DNA from: Ochotona curzoniae
Lineage: Eukaryota > Chordata > Mammalia > Lagomorpha > Ochotonidae
Length of the DNA stretch: 64,000 nt
Direction: 5' to 3'
Assembly: GCF_017591425.1 (NCBI RefSeq)
Contig: NW_024465421.1
Location: 23,449,001-23,513,000, forward strand
Shown: in pieces, positions 25,430 through 37,546 of the stretch
Position numbering within the stretch: the stretch's first letter is position 1
Layout of the letters: every line of letters starts with the position of its first letter
Notes under the pieces: generated by a model
Told to the model about the DNA's origin: nothing
The model's database searches: none
The model's input: the letters and a program-made list of their open reading frames with translations, nothing else
Translations under genes and position numbers: made by a program

Positions 25430-25732
25430 CAGTGATGCTGCGCCGCCGTGCTGCAACGCTAGCATCCCACTGGGACGTCGGTTCAAGTCCCAGTTGCCCC
25501 CCGCTGATCCAGGTCCCTGCCAGTGTGTCTGGGAAAGTAGTGGAAGACAGCCCAAGGCCTGGGGCCCCCCGTGCTCACAGGGCAGACCTGGATGAAGCGC
25601 CTGGCTTTTGATTGGCCTAACCCTGACTCTCAGACATTGGAGGAGTGACCCAGCAGATGGGGTATACACATATACCTGCACACATATACAAACATGTTAC
25701 CCTTCCCAGCTCTGCCTTTGAAATGAATCTTC
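25430..25732 (+). repeat. C-type SINE, old
   Basis: Diverged copy with B box 'ggttcaagtccc' and tail 'ttgaaatgaatctt'. Confidence 0.65.
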
Positions 25733-25750
25733 TTTAAAAAACTATATCAA

Positions 25751-26073
25751 GGGCCTGGCGGCGTGCCTAGCGGCTAAAGTCCTCACCTTGAACGTGCTGG
25801 GATCCCATATGGGTACTGGTTCTAGTCCCGGCAGCTCCACTTCCCATCCAGCTCCCTGCTTGTGGCCTGGGAAAGCAGTTGAGGACGGCCCAAAGCATTG
25901 GGACCCTGCACCCATGTGGGAGACCTGGAAGAGTTCCTGGCTCCTGGCTTCAGTTCGGCACAACACCGGCCGTTGCAGTCACTTGGGGAGTGAATCAGTG
26001 GATGGAAGATCTTCCTCTCTGCTTTTCCTCCTCTCTGTATATCTGACTTCCAATAAAAATAAATAAATCTTTT
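25751..26073 (+). repeat. C-type SINE at the shared target site
   Basis: Full-length copy flanked by a 17-bp duplication, TTTAAAAAACTATATCA, at 25733-25749 and 26074-26090. Confidence 0.9.
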
Positions 26074-26093
26074 TTTAAAAAACTATATCATTA

Positions 26094-27787
26094 GGGGAGC
26101 TGCGTTCTGATCTGGAAACAGTTGTAGTCTCCCTTGGCACAAGTGTGGACTGGGATTGGATGCACCGAACCGGGCCGGACCCCGACTCCCCCTGGTGTTC
26201 TGGAGGACCAGGGCAGATGTGGGATGGACCAGGCAGGGTCTCAAACCCCTACTGAGCCATGTGTGAGCCATATGTGGGTATAGACAAACCATGGCTGGGC
26301 TGGAACATCCAACAGCAAGAACCAGATTGGGTGGAAGGCCAGACAGGAAAAGCCACAGTTCCTGTTATTACAGGAGGTGGACTGAGTAGGGTTGGCTCAT
26401 GGACCCACTGGTAAGCGTGAAACCTGGCATTGGGAGAGGTTCTGATGGAGGAGCCTGAGCAACTCCTCTGGCAGGACACAGACCCGGCAGGTAAACGCAA
26501 GAAACATGATAGGAAACAGCCCAGAAAAGGCCATGGAAAGCTACCCACTGGCATACAATTGGCTGATGTGGGGGCAAGACCAGGCTGAATCTGTCCACAT
26601 TATCCACTGGCAAATCCAGGCACCAGTGTGGGCCGACCTAGGGTTGGTCGCAACAAAGACTAGTGCACATTATGGAATGCCGAGGTGAGGTTGCCTGTAC
26701 CGGAAGCGACCGCAGCGCCCTACCAGCCTGAGAACAAGGAAGGAAGTGGGCAGAGCCGGCAGGGGAATAAGGGAGGGTTCCTTTGCAGGACAGCTACTTC
26801 CGCAGGAGAGCATGGGCTGGGATGGGGGCAGACCAGACTGGGCAGAGCTACCACACCTGTGCGCCTCATGCGGACCAGATCAGGGAAAAGCCGGACTCGG
26901 CGGATTATTCCTACTGGTGCAAGCAAAATTAAAGTGGGCAAGGGTTGTTTGGGCTTAGACGCAGCATCAACTGGAATCTGGGAGTGGGAGAGGCCTGGGA
27001 GGGAAATAGTGGGCTCATCCCTCTTGGGTTACCACTTTCACAGGACATAAAACTAAGATAACTAAGATAGAGGCTGGGGTGGAATGGGGTGTGGGACAGA
27101 CTGGATTACTGCTACACTTACTGGCAAACCAGGGTAGGGAGTGGGTCTGGTGGGGGTTATTGTGGGTCGCTCCAACCTAGGCTGCAGCTCCCACTGGTTT
27201 ATGTGAGGGCCAAGTATGTGCTGGGCAGAACCAGGCTGGACTGCAACACCCATTGGTTCCAGTGGAAGTCGGGAGTGAAAACAGAACCAACCCAGCAACT
27301 GCAACCACCAGCTGATTGGAGCGATGGACGGTGCCAGGCCCTGTACTTGTTAGCACATACAAGAAGTTTCTTTGGAGATCTTCCTAATCTAAATGCTGGA
27401 CTCAGAACCCTAACGAAGAAAAGAGAGAAGACAGAACAGGTCAAGCAACCATCTCAGCTATGATGGACTATGTCAATCAGTGGATTTTTCAAAGATCTCA
27501 TAGTGCTTGGAGTGGCAAGATTGACAGCGATTCATGACTGTGGCAATATCAAAACCACTTGAGCAAGAACCTCAGAGCATGCCCTACATCCGGGACCTGG
27601 GGAGGGTGGGAAATTGGGTGGGCCTTCTCCCTTAAATAACCCCCTTTAAACATGAAGGTAACAATATGGAAAACATACTAGTATTATCCACTTTCATGTA
27701 GCCCTTGAACCTTCTTACCCTAATTAACTATGTAAAAAATGTCAAAATAAAATCTTATAAAAAATTGCCAAAAAAAAAAAAAAAAAA
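26094..27787 (+). mobile_element. 5'-truncated L1-type retrotransposon, 3' UTR only
   Basis: About 1.7 kb ending in 'aataaaatcttataaaaaattgcc' plus a long poly(A). It is flanked by the 17-bp duplication AAAAAACTATATCATTA at 26077-26093 and 27788-27804. No reverse-transcriptase or ORF1 frame is present. The first 1.2 kb is G-rich and made of loosely repeated phrases ('accaggctggactgcaacacccattgg' type), in keeping with long lagomorph L1 3' UTRs. The tail and duplication make non-LTR retrotransposition secure; the family name is an inference. Confidence 0.75.
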
Positions 27788-27817
27788 AAAAAACTATATC
27801 ATTAAAGTTTAACAGAG

Positions 27818-28165
27818 GGGCTGGCATTATGGCATAGCAGACTGAGTATCACTTGCAACTGGCAGTCAAGTGAAGTCCTGGCTGCTCTTCCAGGCCAACG
27901 CCTTGCTAATGGCTTGGGAAAATAGTGGGAGATGACGAGGTCCTCAGGCCTTTGCATCCACGTGGGAGACCCCGATGGAGTTTCAGACTCCTGGCTTCAG
28001 CTTGGCCCAGCCAATTTGGGAAGTGAACCAACAGATGGAAGATATGTCTCTAAAAGATTGTCAAAATATTAAAATTTTAAAAAGTTCACTACAAAAAAAG
28101 AAAGACATATCTCTATCCCTGTCTAACTCTTTCACATGAATAAATATTTTTTTAAAAAACAAAGA
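27818..28165 (+). repeat. C-type SINE, old
   Basis: Starts 'ggggctggcattatggcatagc'. Its 3' part is disturbed by an A/T-rich internal duplication. Confidence 0.65.
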
Positions 28166-28199
28166 TATTCAGGACATAAGTAACAGGCAATAGTTTTTA

Positions 28200-28485
28200 A
28201 TTATTTTTCTTCAATATTTATTTTTACTTGAAAGTCTGAGATAGCAAGACTTCCGTCTGCTGGTTCATTCCCCAAATTATAATAGTCAAAAGCAGAGCCA
28301 GGAGCCTTTCTGGGTCTCCCACACGGGTGCAGGGTCCCAAGGCTTTAGGCCGTCCTCCGCTGTTTTTCCAAGCTACAAGCTTGGATCAGAAATGGAGCAG
28401 CTGGGATACAAACTGGTGTGGTGCCCATTTGGGATCCCAGCACAAGGCAAAGACTTTAGCAAATATGCTACCACACCAGACCCAC
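28200..28485 (-). repeat. C-type SINE
   Basis: Reverse copy from 'aatatttatttttacttgaaag' to 'ccacaccagaccc'. Confidence 0.8.
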
Positions 28486-29097
28486 GATTTTCCATCTTAA
28501 AAGTGGATTCAAATAAAAAGGGAGGAAAAGGGCATGTCTTTTTGGAAATTCTAAGGCTCTCACTCATGAATGTAAAGCAAGTAGGCAAAGACGTTCAGAA
28601 CCACACAGCTTTAAACTGAACCCGGAAGTTACTGAGCAGTGACCATCTGCGAGGAGAGGCGGGCTGAGCAGCCCCAGCGTAGACCAGCGTCGAGTTAGAG
28701 AAGCGAGCTGCACGGAAGCCCGTTCCAGATCCCACAGCCGCATGCACACCGTGAGACCGAAGGAGCCTGCAAGGCGTCCCACACCGCGGCTTGGACTCTC
28801 ACCGAGCAGACTGCCTTCTGTTGCTTGTTAGCGTTTGAGACTCACAGACACTGATGTCATCTGTGTGGTCCCCAAATGCCCAGGTCAGCCCCTGGCTGGC
28901 CAGGTGATGAGTCTGCGTCAGCCCCAAGGCAGGCAGCCCTCCATTGGCGCCCCGGCCACCCAGGCTGCAGCTGCGGGAAGCCAGGATCCTGAGTTGGCAC
29001 ACTGCCACACACAGGTAGGTGCTCCAGTGCGGGGCATGCAGGTCTCAGACCACCCAGCTACACGCCCATGGACTGGTTTCTTGGGCATCCACATTTT

Positions 29098-29510
29098 TCT
29101 TTTTAATTTTTGTTTTTTAATTTAAGTCAGAGACAGATCCCTTCCGTCCTACTGCTGGTTCGCTGCCCAGATTCCCGCAGCAGCCTCACTGGGCCGGGAC
29201 TCACCGGGCTGTGCAGGCGGGGCCTCCCTGCGCATCAGCAGGGCGTTGGAATCGGAAGTGGAGGTGGGACTCAAACCCAGGGATTCAGACATGGAGTGCA
29301 GATACCCCAAGTGGTAATCTTTTTTATTCATTTGAAAAGCAGAATGAGCGTTTCATAGAGCTACAACAGCTGAGCCTGACACACAGAAGCCAGAGCCTGG
29401 ACCTTCACCAAGTCTCCCGTGTGGGTGGGCTGTCACCTGTGGGCGCCCAGGCTGAGCATCAGCAGGAAGCTCGTGAAGAAGTGGAGTAGCACCAGGACCA
29501 GGCGCAAGTA
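29098..29510 (-). repeat. Two old C-type SINEs, reverse orientation
   Basis: Diverged copies at about 29098-29318 and 29320-29510, each starting with a T-rich tail. Confidence 0.55.
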
Positions 29511-30870
29511 CATCCCAAGCAGCTGAACTGCCACAGCAAATACATACCCGAGTGGCTCCCAAGAGGGCAGCTTTCTTCCTGTTGTGGCATAGGGGAAAGG
29601 GGGCTCCCCAGCCCTCGGGTGAGGGCGTCAGGCCCAGCTGCTCCTCTGCCGCCCGCCTTCTCCCCCGACGGAACCTGTGGGGACTGTGGGCCAGCGGACC
29701 CCACTGCTCTCTCCGCAATGCCGTCAGATGCCTCCCCGCTCAGTGACTCAGGATGTTCCAACATATCCGTGAGGTTCCCAACAGAGCTATGCACAGAGAG
29801 ACAGGGAAGGAGGGAGGGAGGCTCCAGGAGATGGTACGCGGCCCCGACGGGTCCCCTCACCGCAGCAGTCCTTCCCTAGGACAATGGGTGTCAGGGAAAC
29901 GGTCCCCCATAGCCCAGTACAGCCCATTGGCAGCTGACCTGGCTGGGCAGACCATGCCCAGCTCTCACCTGTCCCTTGCCTGCCCACAGCCTCTGCTTAC
30001 GGCCCCAGGGTGACTTCAGGTCTGACATTGTGAGGTCATGTTCCATCCAGGGCAGCGCACTGGGGTAGACGGACACCCAGAGGCCGCCGCTGCCCACTGC
30101 TGCCTTACGTGGCTTGCACCCCCGAGAGGCTGGGGCCTGCAGACTGGTGGTCTACACAGTGAGCTGGGAAAAGCCATCTTCTGTTTCCGGGGTGGGGGTG
30201 GTTATGGCCCTGGTGGACCTGCTCCAGCCAAGTGGCCACTGAGTCACAGCCTGCACTGGTTTCTGAGGGCCACCTCCACACAGGCCCATTTCAGGCTGCA
30301 TTCCCCCAGCCCCACAGTACAGCTACACTGTAGGAGGGAGCAAGGGGTGACGGCATGGAGGGAGTGGCAGGGGGACCAGTTGGAGTGCCTCAGGTGAGTC
30401 CGGGTGGCCACAACTGCGTGGATGGAGGACAGCCAAGGAAGGGATCCCAGGTTTCTGCCTTATCTGCTGACCTTGATGAGCCAGGCAGGTTCCCTGAAAG
30501 ATGAAAAGGGGCAGACAAGGAATCCCTAATTCGCTCAACTGCTGGGCCTGGGTCCCGGGCCAGGGCTCAGGGCGCCTCTGGACACAGCTGAACAAACGGG
30601 CGGTGGGCTTGGAAGTGACAGATAATGCAGTGTCACCCCAGGAGACGGTAATACAACGCCCACGCACTGGGACTCGGGAGCAACTCGGAGAGGAAGACTC
30701 AACGGACAAGGCGGGCCAAGCTGCCGCACAAGCCCGGCGTGGACACGCGCCGACATCAACCGTGACTGGCCCCCAGGGAGCGGGCGACGCTGGACGCCCC
30801 AGGTCCCCTTGACCCTGGCATCGCCACTCGAATCCCTCCCACCGCCCATGTGACGTGTGTTCAGGGGTGG

Positions 30871-30884
30871 CCGCCAGGTGGCGC
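30871..30884 (+). promoter_or_regulatory. CTCF-like core motif
   Basis: CCGCCAGGTGGCGC fits the CTCF core closely. It lies 15 bp from a perfect NRF1 palindrome, in a small GC-rich patch between genes. Confidence 0.5.
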
Positions 30885-30898
30885 CCGCACTTGCCTCC

Positions 30899-30909
30899 TG
30901 CGCATGCGC
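30899..30909. promoter_or_regulatory. Perfect NRF1 motif TGCGCATGCGC
   Basis: Exact palindromic NRF1 consensus. Such sites are typical of CpG-rich promoters, but no annotated gene start is adjacent here. Confidence 0.55.
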
Positions 30910-31288
30910 TGCACTAAACAGGCCCCACAGGAGCGCGCCCGCGCCACCTCCGCCAGGTATATGGCACAGCGGCCATCCTGCATCCCACCCAGTTCTCCAG
31001 CCGGCGCTTCAGTGGACACCCGGTACCACGCTCCCCAGGCCTGTCCTGGCCGCAGTCATCCACAATCGGGACGGCGGGGGGGGAGGGTGGGCAACAAGCT
31101 GCTGGATTCCGGGGTCCCCAGCACCCCAAAGGTTGACAGTGACATAGCCCTGGAAACAGCACAGCAGGAGCTGGGAAAGTGCCAGTTTCCGACTGGAAAA
31201 GTGGAAGGGGATGGTTGCACAGCGGCGCGACTCAGCGACACCTGCACACTCAGAAACTACTCAGATGGCTGAACTGGTCATCTGTATT

Positions 31289-31294
31289 TTTATC
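31289..31294 (-). terminator. AMDHD2: Candidate AMDHD2 poly(A) signal (GATAAA variant)
   Basis: I see no canonical AATAAA on the minus strand within 1 kb after the stop codon. The best hit is GATAAA about 775 nt downstream, within an A/T-rich patch. This is a weak call. Confidence 0.3.
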
Positions 31295-32067
31295 ACAAGT
31301 TTTAAAAAATGTCCTGCTGGGTTTCTCCTGTCCTGCTCACTGCCCCCAGCAGCCCCTCTCCATCTGGTGGAGGTGGGCAGGGGGCTCCGTGGGGGCTCCA
31401 GCGCTGCGGCTGTTGGCTCAGGCAGTGTGCAGGTGCAGGCTCTGACCAGTTGGCCAGTTCTCTGGCATGGGGCAGCGAGGGTGGCACCAGGACTCCGACG
31501 TGGAGGTTATCCCCTGCCCCGGCCTCTCCAGCCCCCAAAGTCCGCCCCTGATGCCTCGCAGTCCTTGGGGCCAGGAGGTGCCTGGAAGGCAGGCTTTCTG
31601 TGTGGGACGTGAAGAGAGAGCGGCAGGGTGGACGAGCAGGGTCAGCATAGCCGACCCCGTGGGTGGGCTCAGAGGACAAAGCTGCTGAGAGTACACAGGG
31701 CAGACAGTGGGGTCTTGGTTTTCCACACAGGAAGTGGTGGTGGGACTGGGAGCTGGGCTGTGCACTGCCAGATCAGCTCAGGTCGGCAAGCAAGCAGTGC
31801 CCCTCTTCACACTGCCACCCGGCCTGGGCCTCCCGGGGTGCCCCCCACTCCCAACTGCACCAACTTGCACGAGCCGGCAAGCCTCAGGCATCAGCCAGGT
31901 GACCCTCACAGGGCTGGGCAGAGCTGGCAGCACCACCTGCCTATGTCCTGGGTGCCACACCAAGCAGGTATGCCCCACACAGGCAGACAGGCACGTCCTG
32001 CGGGGCACCTCTGTCCAGCAGTGTCAACGCTGGCCCCACCTCTCCAGCTGCGATCCGGGGTCCTGGG

Positions 32068-35000
32068 TCACGGCTGGGCACCATCGGCCTGCCATACCAG
32101 CTCACCAGAGATGTAAGTGGCCTGCACGTGCAGGGAGTCGTCCAGCACCACGAAGTCTGGGGCAGAACCAGGGGTCAGCAGGGCTCTCCCACCCCTACGC
32201 TGAAGTCCCGCCCCCGAGATCAGGACGCACTGACCCACTGGGGATCCACAGAGGACTTTGAACCAAGAGTTCCAGGCCCTGATGGAAAAGGGTAGCCGGG
32301 CTAGGCTGCCCGAGCCACCCCAGGTCCCTGGTACTCCCGGGTCGGGTCCACACCTGCGTCAGCACCAAAGTCCAAGCTGCCCTTGCTCTTCTCCAGTCCC
32401 AGCAGCTGGGCGGGGTGCAAGGACGCGGCCTCCAGTGCCGACTCCACACTGCAGCCTGTTCGAGAGGTGGGGACAGGTAAGGACCCCTGCCCAGCCCTCC
32501 CTGTGCCCCCAGCTCTGCTCTGCACCAGCCTTGTTCCCCAGGCCCGCGGGAACCCTGTGCTTGAGGACAGAGAGCATTCTCCACCCCAGGACCCCCGCAA
32601 TGCTCCAGCCACTCCTTGGACCACTGTTGACGGCATCTCCTGTGGCCTGGCCTGCATCTTTGCAGCCCTGGCCCCTTGCCCGGGACATACACATCCTCCA
32701 CAGACCCCTGCACGGCCACCCCAACTCTCAACAGGCCTGGGCAGATGGTATGTCTGGCCACAGCCCTCCGCCAACCCCCACACTACCTCGCCTCCCAGAC
32801 CAAGCTTCTGCCTGCACACACTGACCTGTAGCTTGCAGGAAGTGCCGGACGCATGCATCCATTGGAGCAATGCTGCCACTCAGTGTCTTGGTCCCTTGAG
32901 AGCAGAAAGTGGGGGGACGTGTGCCCCCTGGAATGGTGGCTGAGGCCAGGAGGCCCGGTGGTGAGCAAGGGCCAACAAGCTCTTACCTCCCTCTTCTGAG
33001 AGGCCACTGTCCTGGGTCAGGGTCACTTACCTGCAACATAGGCTGTCAGCCCATTTACTTCAACTTCTTGTTGCCCTAGCGTGTGGCGGCCATTGCCCAG
33101 GCCCAGGGCTGGGACAGCATCGGTGACCAGCACCAGTCCTGGAGAAGAAGGGCGATCAGGACCTGGCCAGCCCAGGGCTCCCTCCTGCCCACCCACGGGC
33201 AGCTTACCCTGAGGGTGGGCCCGGTGGGCCATGCGCAGGGCAGCAGGGTTGGTGTGAGTGCCGTCAGCAATCATCCCATAGAAGATGCTGCGGCCAGGGG
33301 GCAGCTGGTCGCTGGTCAGCAGCCCCACGATCCCAGGGTCACGGTGGTGGAACTGGCAGGGGCACAAAAGAGGGCCTGGCTGAGTGGCAGCAGGACCCAG
33401 CCCAGCCCTGCCCAGCACAGGGTGGCACTCACAGGCAGCATGGCGTTGAACAGATGCGTGATGAAGGTGGCCCCGTTTCTCACGGCTTCCTCTGCCACCC
33501 GCAGGTCGGCCACTGAGTGTCCTGCGAGTGGATGCTGGACTCAGGCTCCGCACTGGCCTGGGAGCCAGAGGCGGGCACACCCTGGGGGCCCCCCTCACCT
33601 AGGGACACGCAGATGCCGCGGGCCGTCAGTGCCTGGATGACCTCATGGCTGCGGCCCAGCTCAGGGGCCAGCGTCACGATGCGGACATTGTCCAGCGGCC
33701 CGTAGGTAGCCAGTATATCATGGAAGGCATTAGCCTCAAAGGAGCGCAGGTGGGCCTCGGGGTGAGCGCCCCGCTTCTCTCGGCTGATGAAGGGGCCTTC
33801 CAGATGCACCCCTGTGGCAGGGGACCAAGGCTGGCTCCAACAGGTCCCCTACCCCCCAGCCCTGCCAGGTCCCTGGTGCCCACCCTCCCAGGCTGGGCAG
33901 GGGAAGGAGTCGCCACTCACCGAGGACCCCCGCCCCATGGGCACCACCACTCTTCACAGGGATCTGAGGAAGGACCTGGGGGGAACCAGCTGTTAAAGCC
34001 CCACCCCCACAACCCAGAGGCCAGGCAGAACGCAGGGTTGGTGCCTGGCCCAGCTCTCCCTCACCAGCCTGACCAAGTCCCTCAAGTGTTAGAATATGTT
34101 GGAGGCCCTGCAGTGTCCAAGGAAAATCCAGAGAAGTTTCCAGACTTATGGTTGGAAAGAGAAACTACAGGGACATGGGATACCAGCCTCGAGGAACAGG
34201 AGGCGAGAGGGCCACGCACAGGTAGACAGGCGGCAGTGCTGGGAGGAGGATGCGCAACTGGCCCTGCCACAGCCTGCAGCAAGGCAAGCCGCCCGGCTAG
34301 GGGCAGGGGCCTGCCCACGTCCTCCACAGAAACGCAGCACCCCCAGCTGAAGGAAGGGGAGTTTCAGGAGATACAGACCCATGGGGCACAAAGCACAAGG
34401 CACTAGGTGGCCTGGGCAGCCCAGGTGGACACAGCCCTTAATGGGTCAGTGACAAAGTGGGGTGTTGGGGCATGAAGCTTCAGACCTCCTTCCCCCAGGG
34501 GTGGCCGGCCAGCCTGCAGAGGCCATCACATAGGGACGCAAGACAATCTGGCAATGGGGCAGGCGTTGAAGCCTTGGAGGCCTCAGCTGCCGTCATCCAG
34601 CTGGTGGGGGGGTGATGCATGTAGACCAAGAGTTCCTGGGGAGCCACCACAGCCTGGCATCAAAGCACACCTCAAGTGTCCCCAACAGATGGGGGTGTTC
34701 CTCGGGAGACTGAGCTCACAGCCAGCAAGGGAAGACTGGGTGGAGCTGGCGACCCACAGCGCAGGAAGAACCCAGGTAGCCAGGCCGCAGGAGCTCGATG
34801 GGGCCGGCTGCAGGCAGGAGGTTCAGCGGACACTGGTGGAGCCAGCGTCCACACCAGGGCACCTGCATGAGCCTGGCTGCCCTGCTCCATCTCAGCTTCC
34901 CAACAACGCACCTGGGAAGACAGCACGGTGAGCAGGGCAGACCTGGACAGAGGTGTAGGCTCCCGGCTTTGGCCTGGCCCAGCCCTGGCTCCTGCAGTCA

Positions 35001-37401
35001 TTTGGGGAATGAGCCAGCAGGAGAAAGTTGTCTGTCTCTCCTCTTTCCGTCCATCTTTCAAATAAATAAATATGAAAGAAGAAAAGGGGACTAGGGGAGA
35101 ATGAGAGGAGGGACCTGAACCTCAGCAGCAGCAGCAGCAGCGCTCCGACTGCCCCGTCCCTACAGGGAACCAGCTGGGGCTCCGTGAGAGACCCAAATGC
35201 AGAAATGGGCTGGGGAGAAAACCACCCCAGAAACAACTCAAGGGAAGCAAAAACAAAACCAATCACAGATTTCCCAAAGCCAGCAAAGGGATAAACACCC
35301 GCGAGCCCAGGGTATCTCCACACTCCCACAAGCAGCCAGGGGCCACTGAGCGCGACTTCCCAAAGCACCTGCTCACCAAGACCCCCTCCCAGCCAGGCCT
35401 GGGCTTCACTGTCACCCGCTGAGCACCCTCCCACACCTTCCTTCTTGGGAAGCTACTGGAGAACGTGCACCCTAAAATGAAGACGGGACCAGAAGGGATT
35501 GGAGGTCCCGAATGTGGGGGGCACCCTAGGGGCCCCACCGTGTCTAGCCAAGCAGAGAGGGGTTGGCACAACAGCGGAGCAGGCTAACCCTCTACCTGTG
35601 GCACCAGTATACCATGTGAGCACCGGTTCCTGTCCCAGCAGCTCCACTTCCCATCCAGCTCCCTGTCTGTGGCCTGGGAAAGCAGTGGAGGATGGACGGC
35701 CCAAAGCCTTGGGAAACCCTGCACCCGTGTGGGAGACCCAGCCTGACTTAGCTCTGGCCACTACAGCCATTAAGGGAGTGAATTGGAGATGGAAGAATTG
35801 TCCCCCCCACCCCACCCCTATAATTCTGACTTCAAATAAAAACAAACACTAGAGGGCACTTCCCTCCAACAGTAGATCGCTCAGCCCCTCATTCCCACGG
35901 GCGCTGGCAGCAGCCCGCAAAGAACCCACTCCTGTCCTCCTGCCCAACGCAGCTGCCTCAGGGGTGAGGGGGTGGCAAGTGCTAGCCAGCTCCCCCAGTG
36001 ACTGGAGCAAGCCCTGTGGACCGACAGGTTCACCGAAGAGTTAAAAAATAAGCAACAGCTGACCCGAGTTCTTCAAGAGCTCTGCGGGAAAGCCAGAACA
36101 GAGTGAGGCAGCAGCAGAGGAAGGTAGCGCAGGGACCTGGCCCAGATGCAGCCGTAACAGGGAATAACAGGGTGTGATCTGCCTCCTGCCGGGGCGCAGT
36201 CTGAGGAGCCCCAGCACATGACCAGGCACAGCACATGAGGCCGGAGACACCTCTGGCGCTGGCAAGGTCCAGGGCAAGGACCCCGAGGCTTTGGGGTCAG
36301 CACTGACCCGCAGCCCCCATCCCATGCACAGCCACCCTCACTCGGGGCCTCTAGCGTGCTGCCCCACTGTGTCACTGCGGAATGGCCATGGCAGTAGTCT
36401 CACTGACAGCACCCTGCACCCTAGGGAGGCCACAGAGGTCGGACGGGCGGCGGCCTGGAATGTGCCTGCGGAGGAGGTGCGTGAGCGGCAGGAATGCTGC
36501 AGGGTCAGGCTGGGCCCTCGGCTGCACCCCCGGCTCACATACCCCAGCAAGGAGCAGCAGGCAGGGGACAAATCCTGTGGCCAAAGTACGGTGGGGGGGG
36601 AGCCGACGGAGCCTGAGCCGGGGCGCTGAGGGCTGGCCCAAGCAGAGTGGGAAGGAAATGGGGAGACGGGAGGCGTGGCCCTTTCTGGAAGGCCTACTCC
36701 ACCACACCACACCCCGGGACAGGTTGGAGGGGACGGTCAGGAAGCAGGAGGGCAGACTGCGGGAACAGAGGGCGAGGCGGGGACTCGGGGAGACCCGGCA
36801 GCGGGGGCAGGGTAGGCCGGACCGGGCCCGGGTGGGAGGGCAGGAGGCTGGCGGCGCCTTCCTTCACCCCACGAGCCTGACCTCACCTGGTGGTAGACCT
36901 CCGGCGGGGAAGTGACCAGGGTGGGGCAGAAGGAGGTGACGCCGTGCGACAGGATCCTCCGGGCCACCAGGGCCACCCCCGCGCCCGCGTCCTCCGTGGC
37001 CTGAGAGAAGTCCACACCAAACCCACCTGCGGCCACAGGACGGAAAGGGTCGCGGGGCGCTCAGGGCGCTCCCCCGCTCCGGCCTGGCGCCCCGCCCCGG
37101 GCCCCACCGTTAATCTGCACGTCGATGAATCCCGGCGCCAGAATGCGTCCTCCGCAGTCCCGCTGCTCGTCCGCCACGCGCCGCTCCTCAAAGAACAGCT
37201 TCTCCGGGTCCAGGATGCGGCCCCCGCGCACCCAGAGGTCCTCCCTGCGGACCGAGCCGCGGCGCTGGCATCGCGGGCCGCCCCCAGCCGCCCGCCCCCC
37301 GCGGCCCCGCACGCCCACCTGAGCAGCGCCCCGCCGCGCAGGATGCGGCAGTTGGTGAACTGGAGCACCGGAGCCCGCGCCGCGCCCTGCCCGCCGCGCA
37401 T
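32068..37401 (-). CDS. AMDHD2: AMDHD2, N-acetylglucosamine-6-phosphate deacetylase (complete, 11 exons)
   Basis: Cytosolic amidohydrolase that removes acetate from GlcNAc-6-phosphate to give glucosamine-6-phosphate, which recycles amino sugar into the hexosamine pathway. Exons: 37401-37319, 37244-37108, 37026-36887, 33975-33921, 33811-33599, 33521-33433, 33352-33208, 33138-33031, 32894-32826, 32455-32354, 32156-32068. All introns are GT-AG, the phases sum without a break, and the total is 1230 nt or 409 residues, the human length. Visible active-site landmarks are Glu143 in HLEGPF, His211 in LGHS, His232 in THLFNAM and the catalytic Asp294 in LVTDA. The N-terminal metal-site segment is [12 protein letters not shown]. 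The C terminus ends AQP. Intron 3 (36886-33976) is the largest and carries SINE pieces. The gene lies directly downstream of ATP6V0C on the same strand. Confidence 0.97.
34945..35075 (+). repeat. C-type SINE 3' fragment in AMDHD2 intron 3
   Basis: Ends 'caaataaataaatatg'. Confidence 0.65.
35565..35850 (+). repeat. C-type SINE in AMDHD2 intron 3
   Basis: Near full-length body with a small internal deletion, ending 'ttcaaataaaaac'. Confidence 0.75.
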
Positions 37402-37422
37402 GGTGAGCCGCCACAGCCGCGC

Positions 37423-37474
37423 CACGTGACCCTCAGCTGACGGCCCCGGCCACGTGACCGCCGCGGCACGTGAC
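37423..37474. promoter_or_regulatory. Three E-box / CLEAR-like elements (CACGTGAC x3)
   Basis: The octamer CACGTGAC occurs at 37423-37430, 37451-37458 and 37467-37474. On the minus strand each reads GTCACGTG followed by GC or CC, one or two bases from the TFEB/TFE3 CLEAR consensus GTCACGTGAC. The same core also fits USF1/2 and MYC/MAX. The nearest copy is 22 bp upstream of the AMDHD2 start codon. Confidence 0.7.
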
Positions 37475-37546
37475 CCGCTGACGGCTCCCGCCCGCCCCGC
37501 GCCCACACCAGCCGTCCGGACACGGGCTCCAGTCACATCCGAGAGC

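Larger units (their letters stand above)
29560..31270. other. AMDHD2-PDPK1 intergenic unique region
   Basis: SINE-free sequence downstream of AMDHD2 and upstream of PDPK1. It carries the CTCF-like and NRF1 motifs annotated separately. I looked for the primate gene CEMP1, which is antisense near the AMDHD2 end in human, and saw no matching frame. Confidence 0.5.

Noticed and set aside
31000..32067. Possible CEMP1 counterpart antisense to the AMDHD2 3' end
   Set aside because: No plus-strand frame here resembles the human CEMP1 product; that gene appears primate-restricted.
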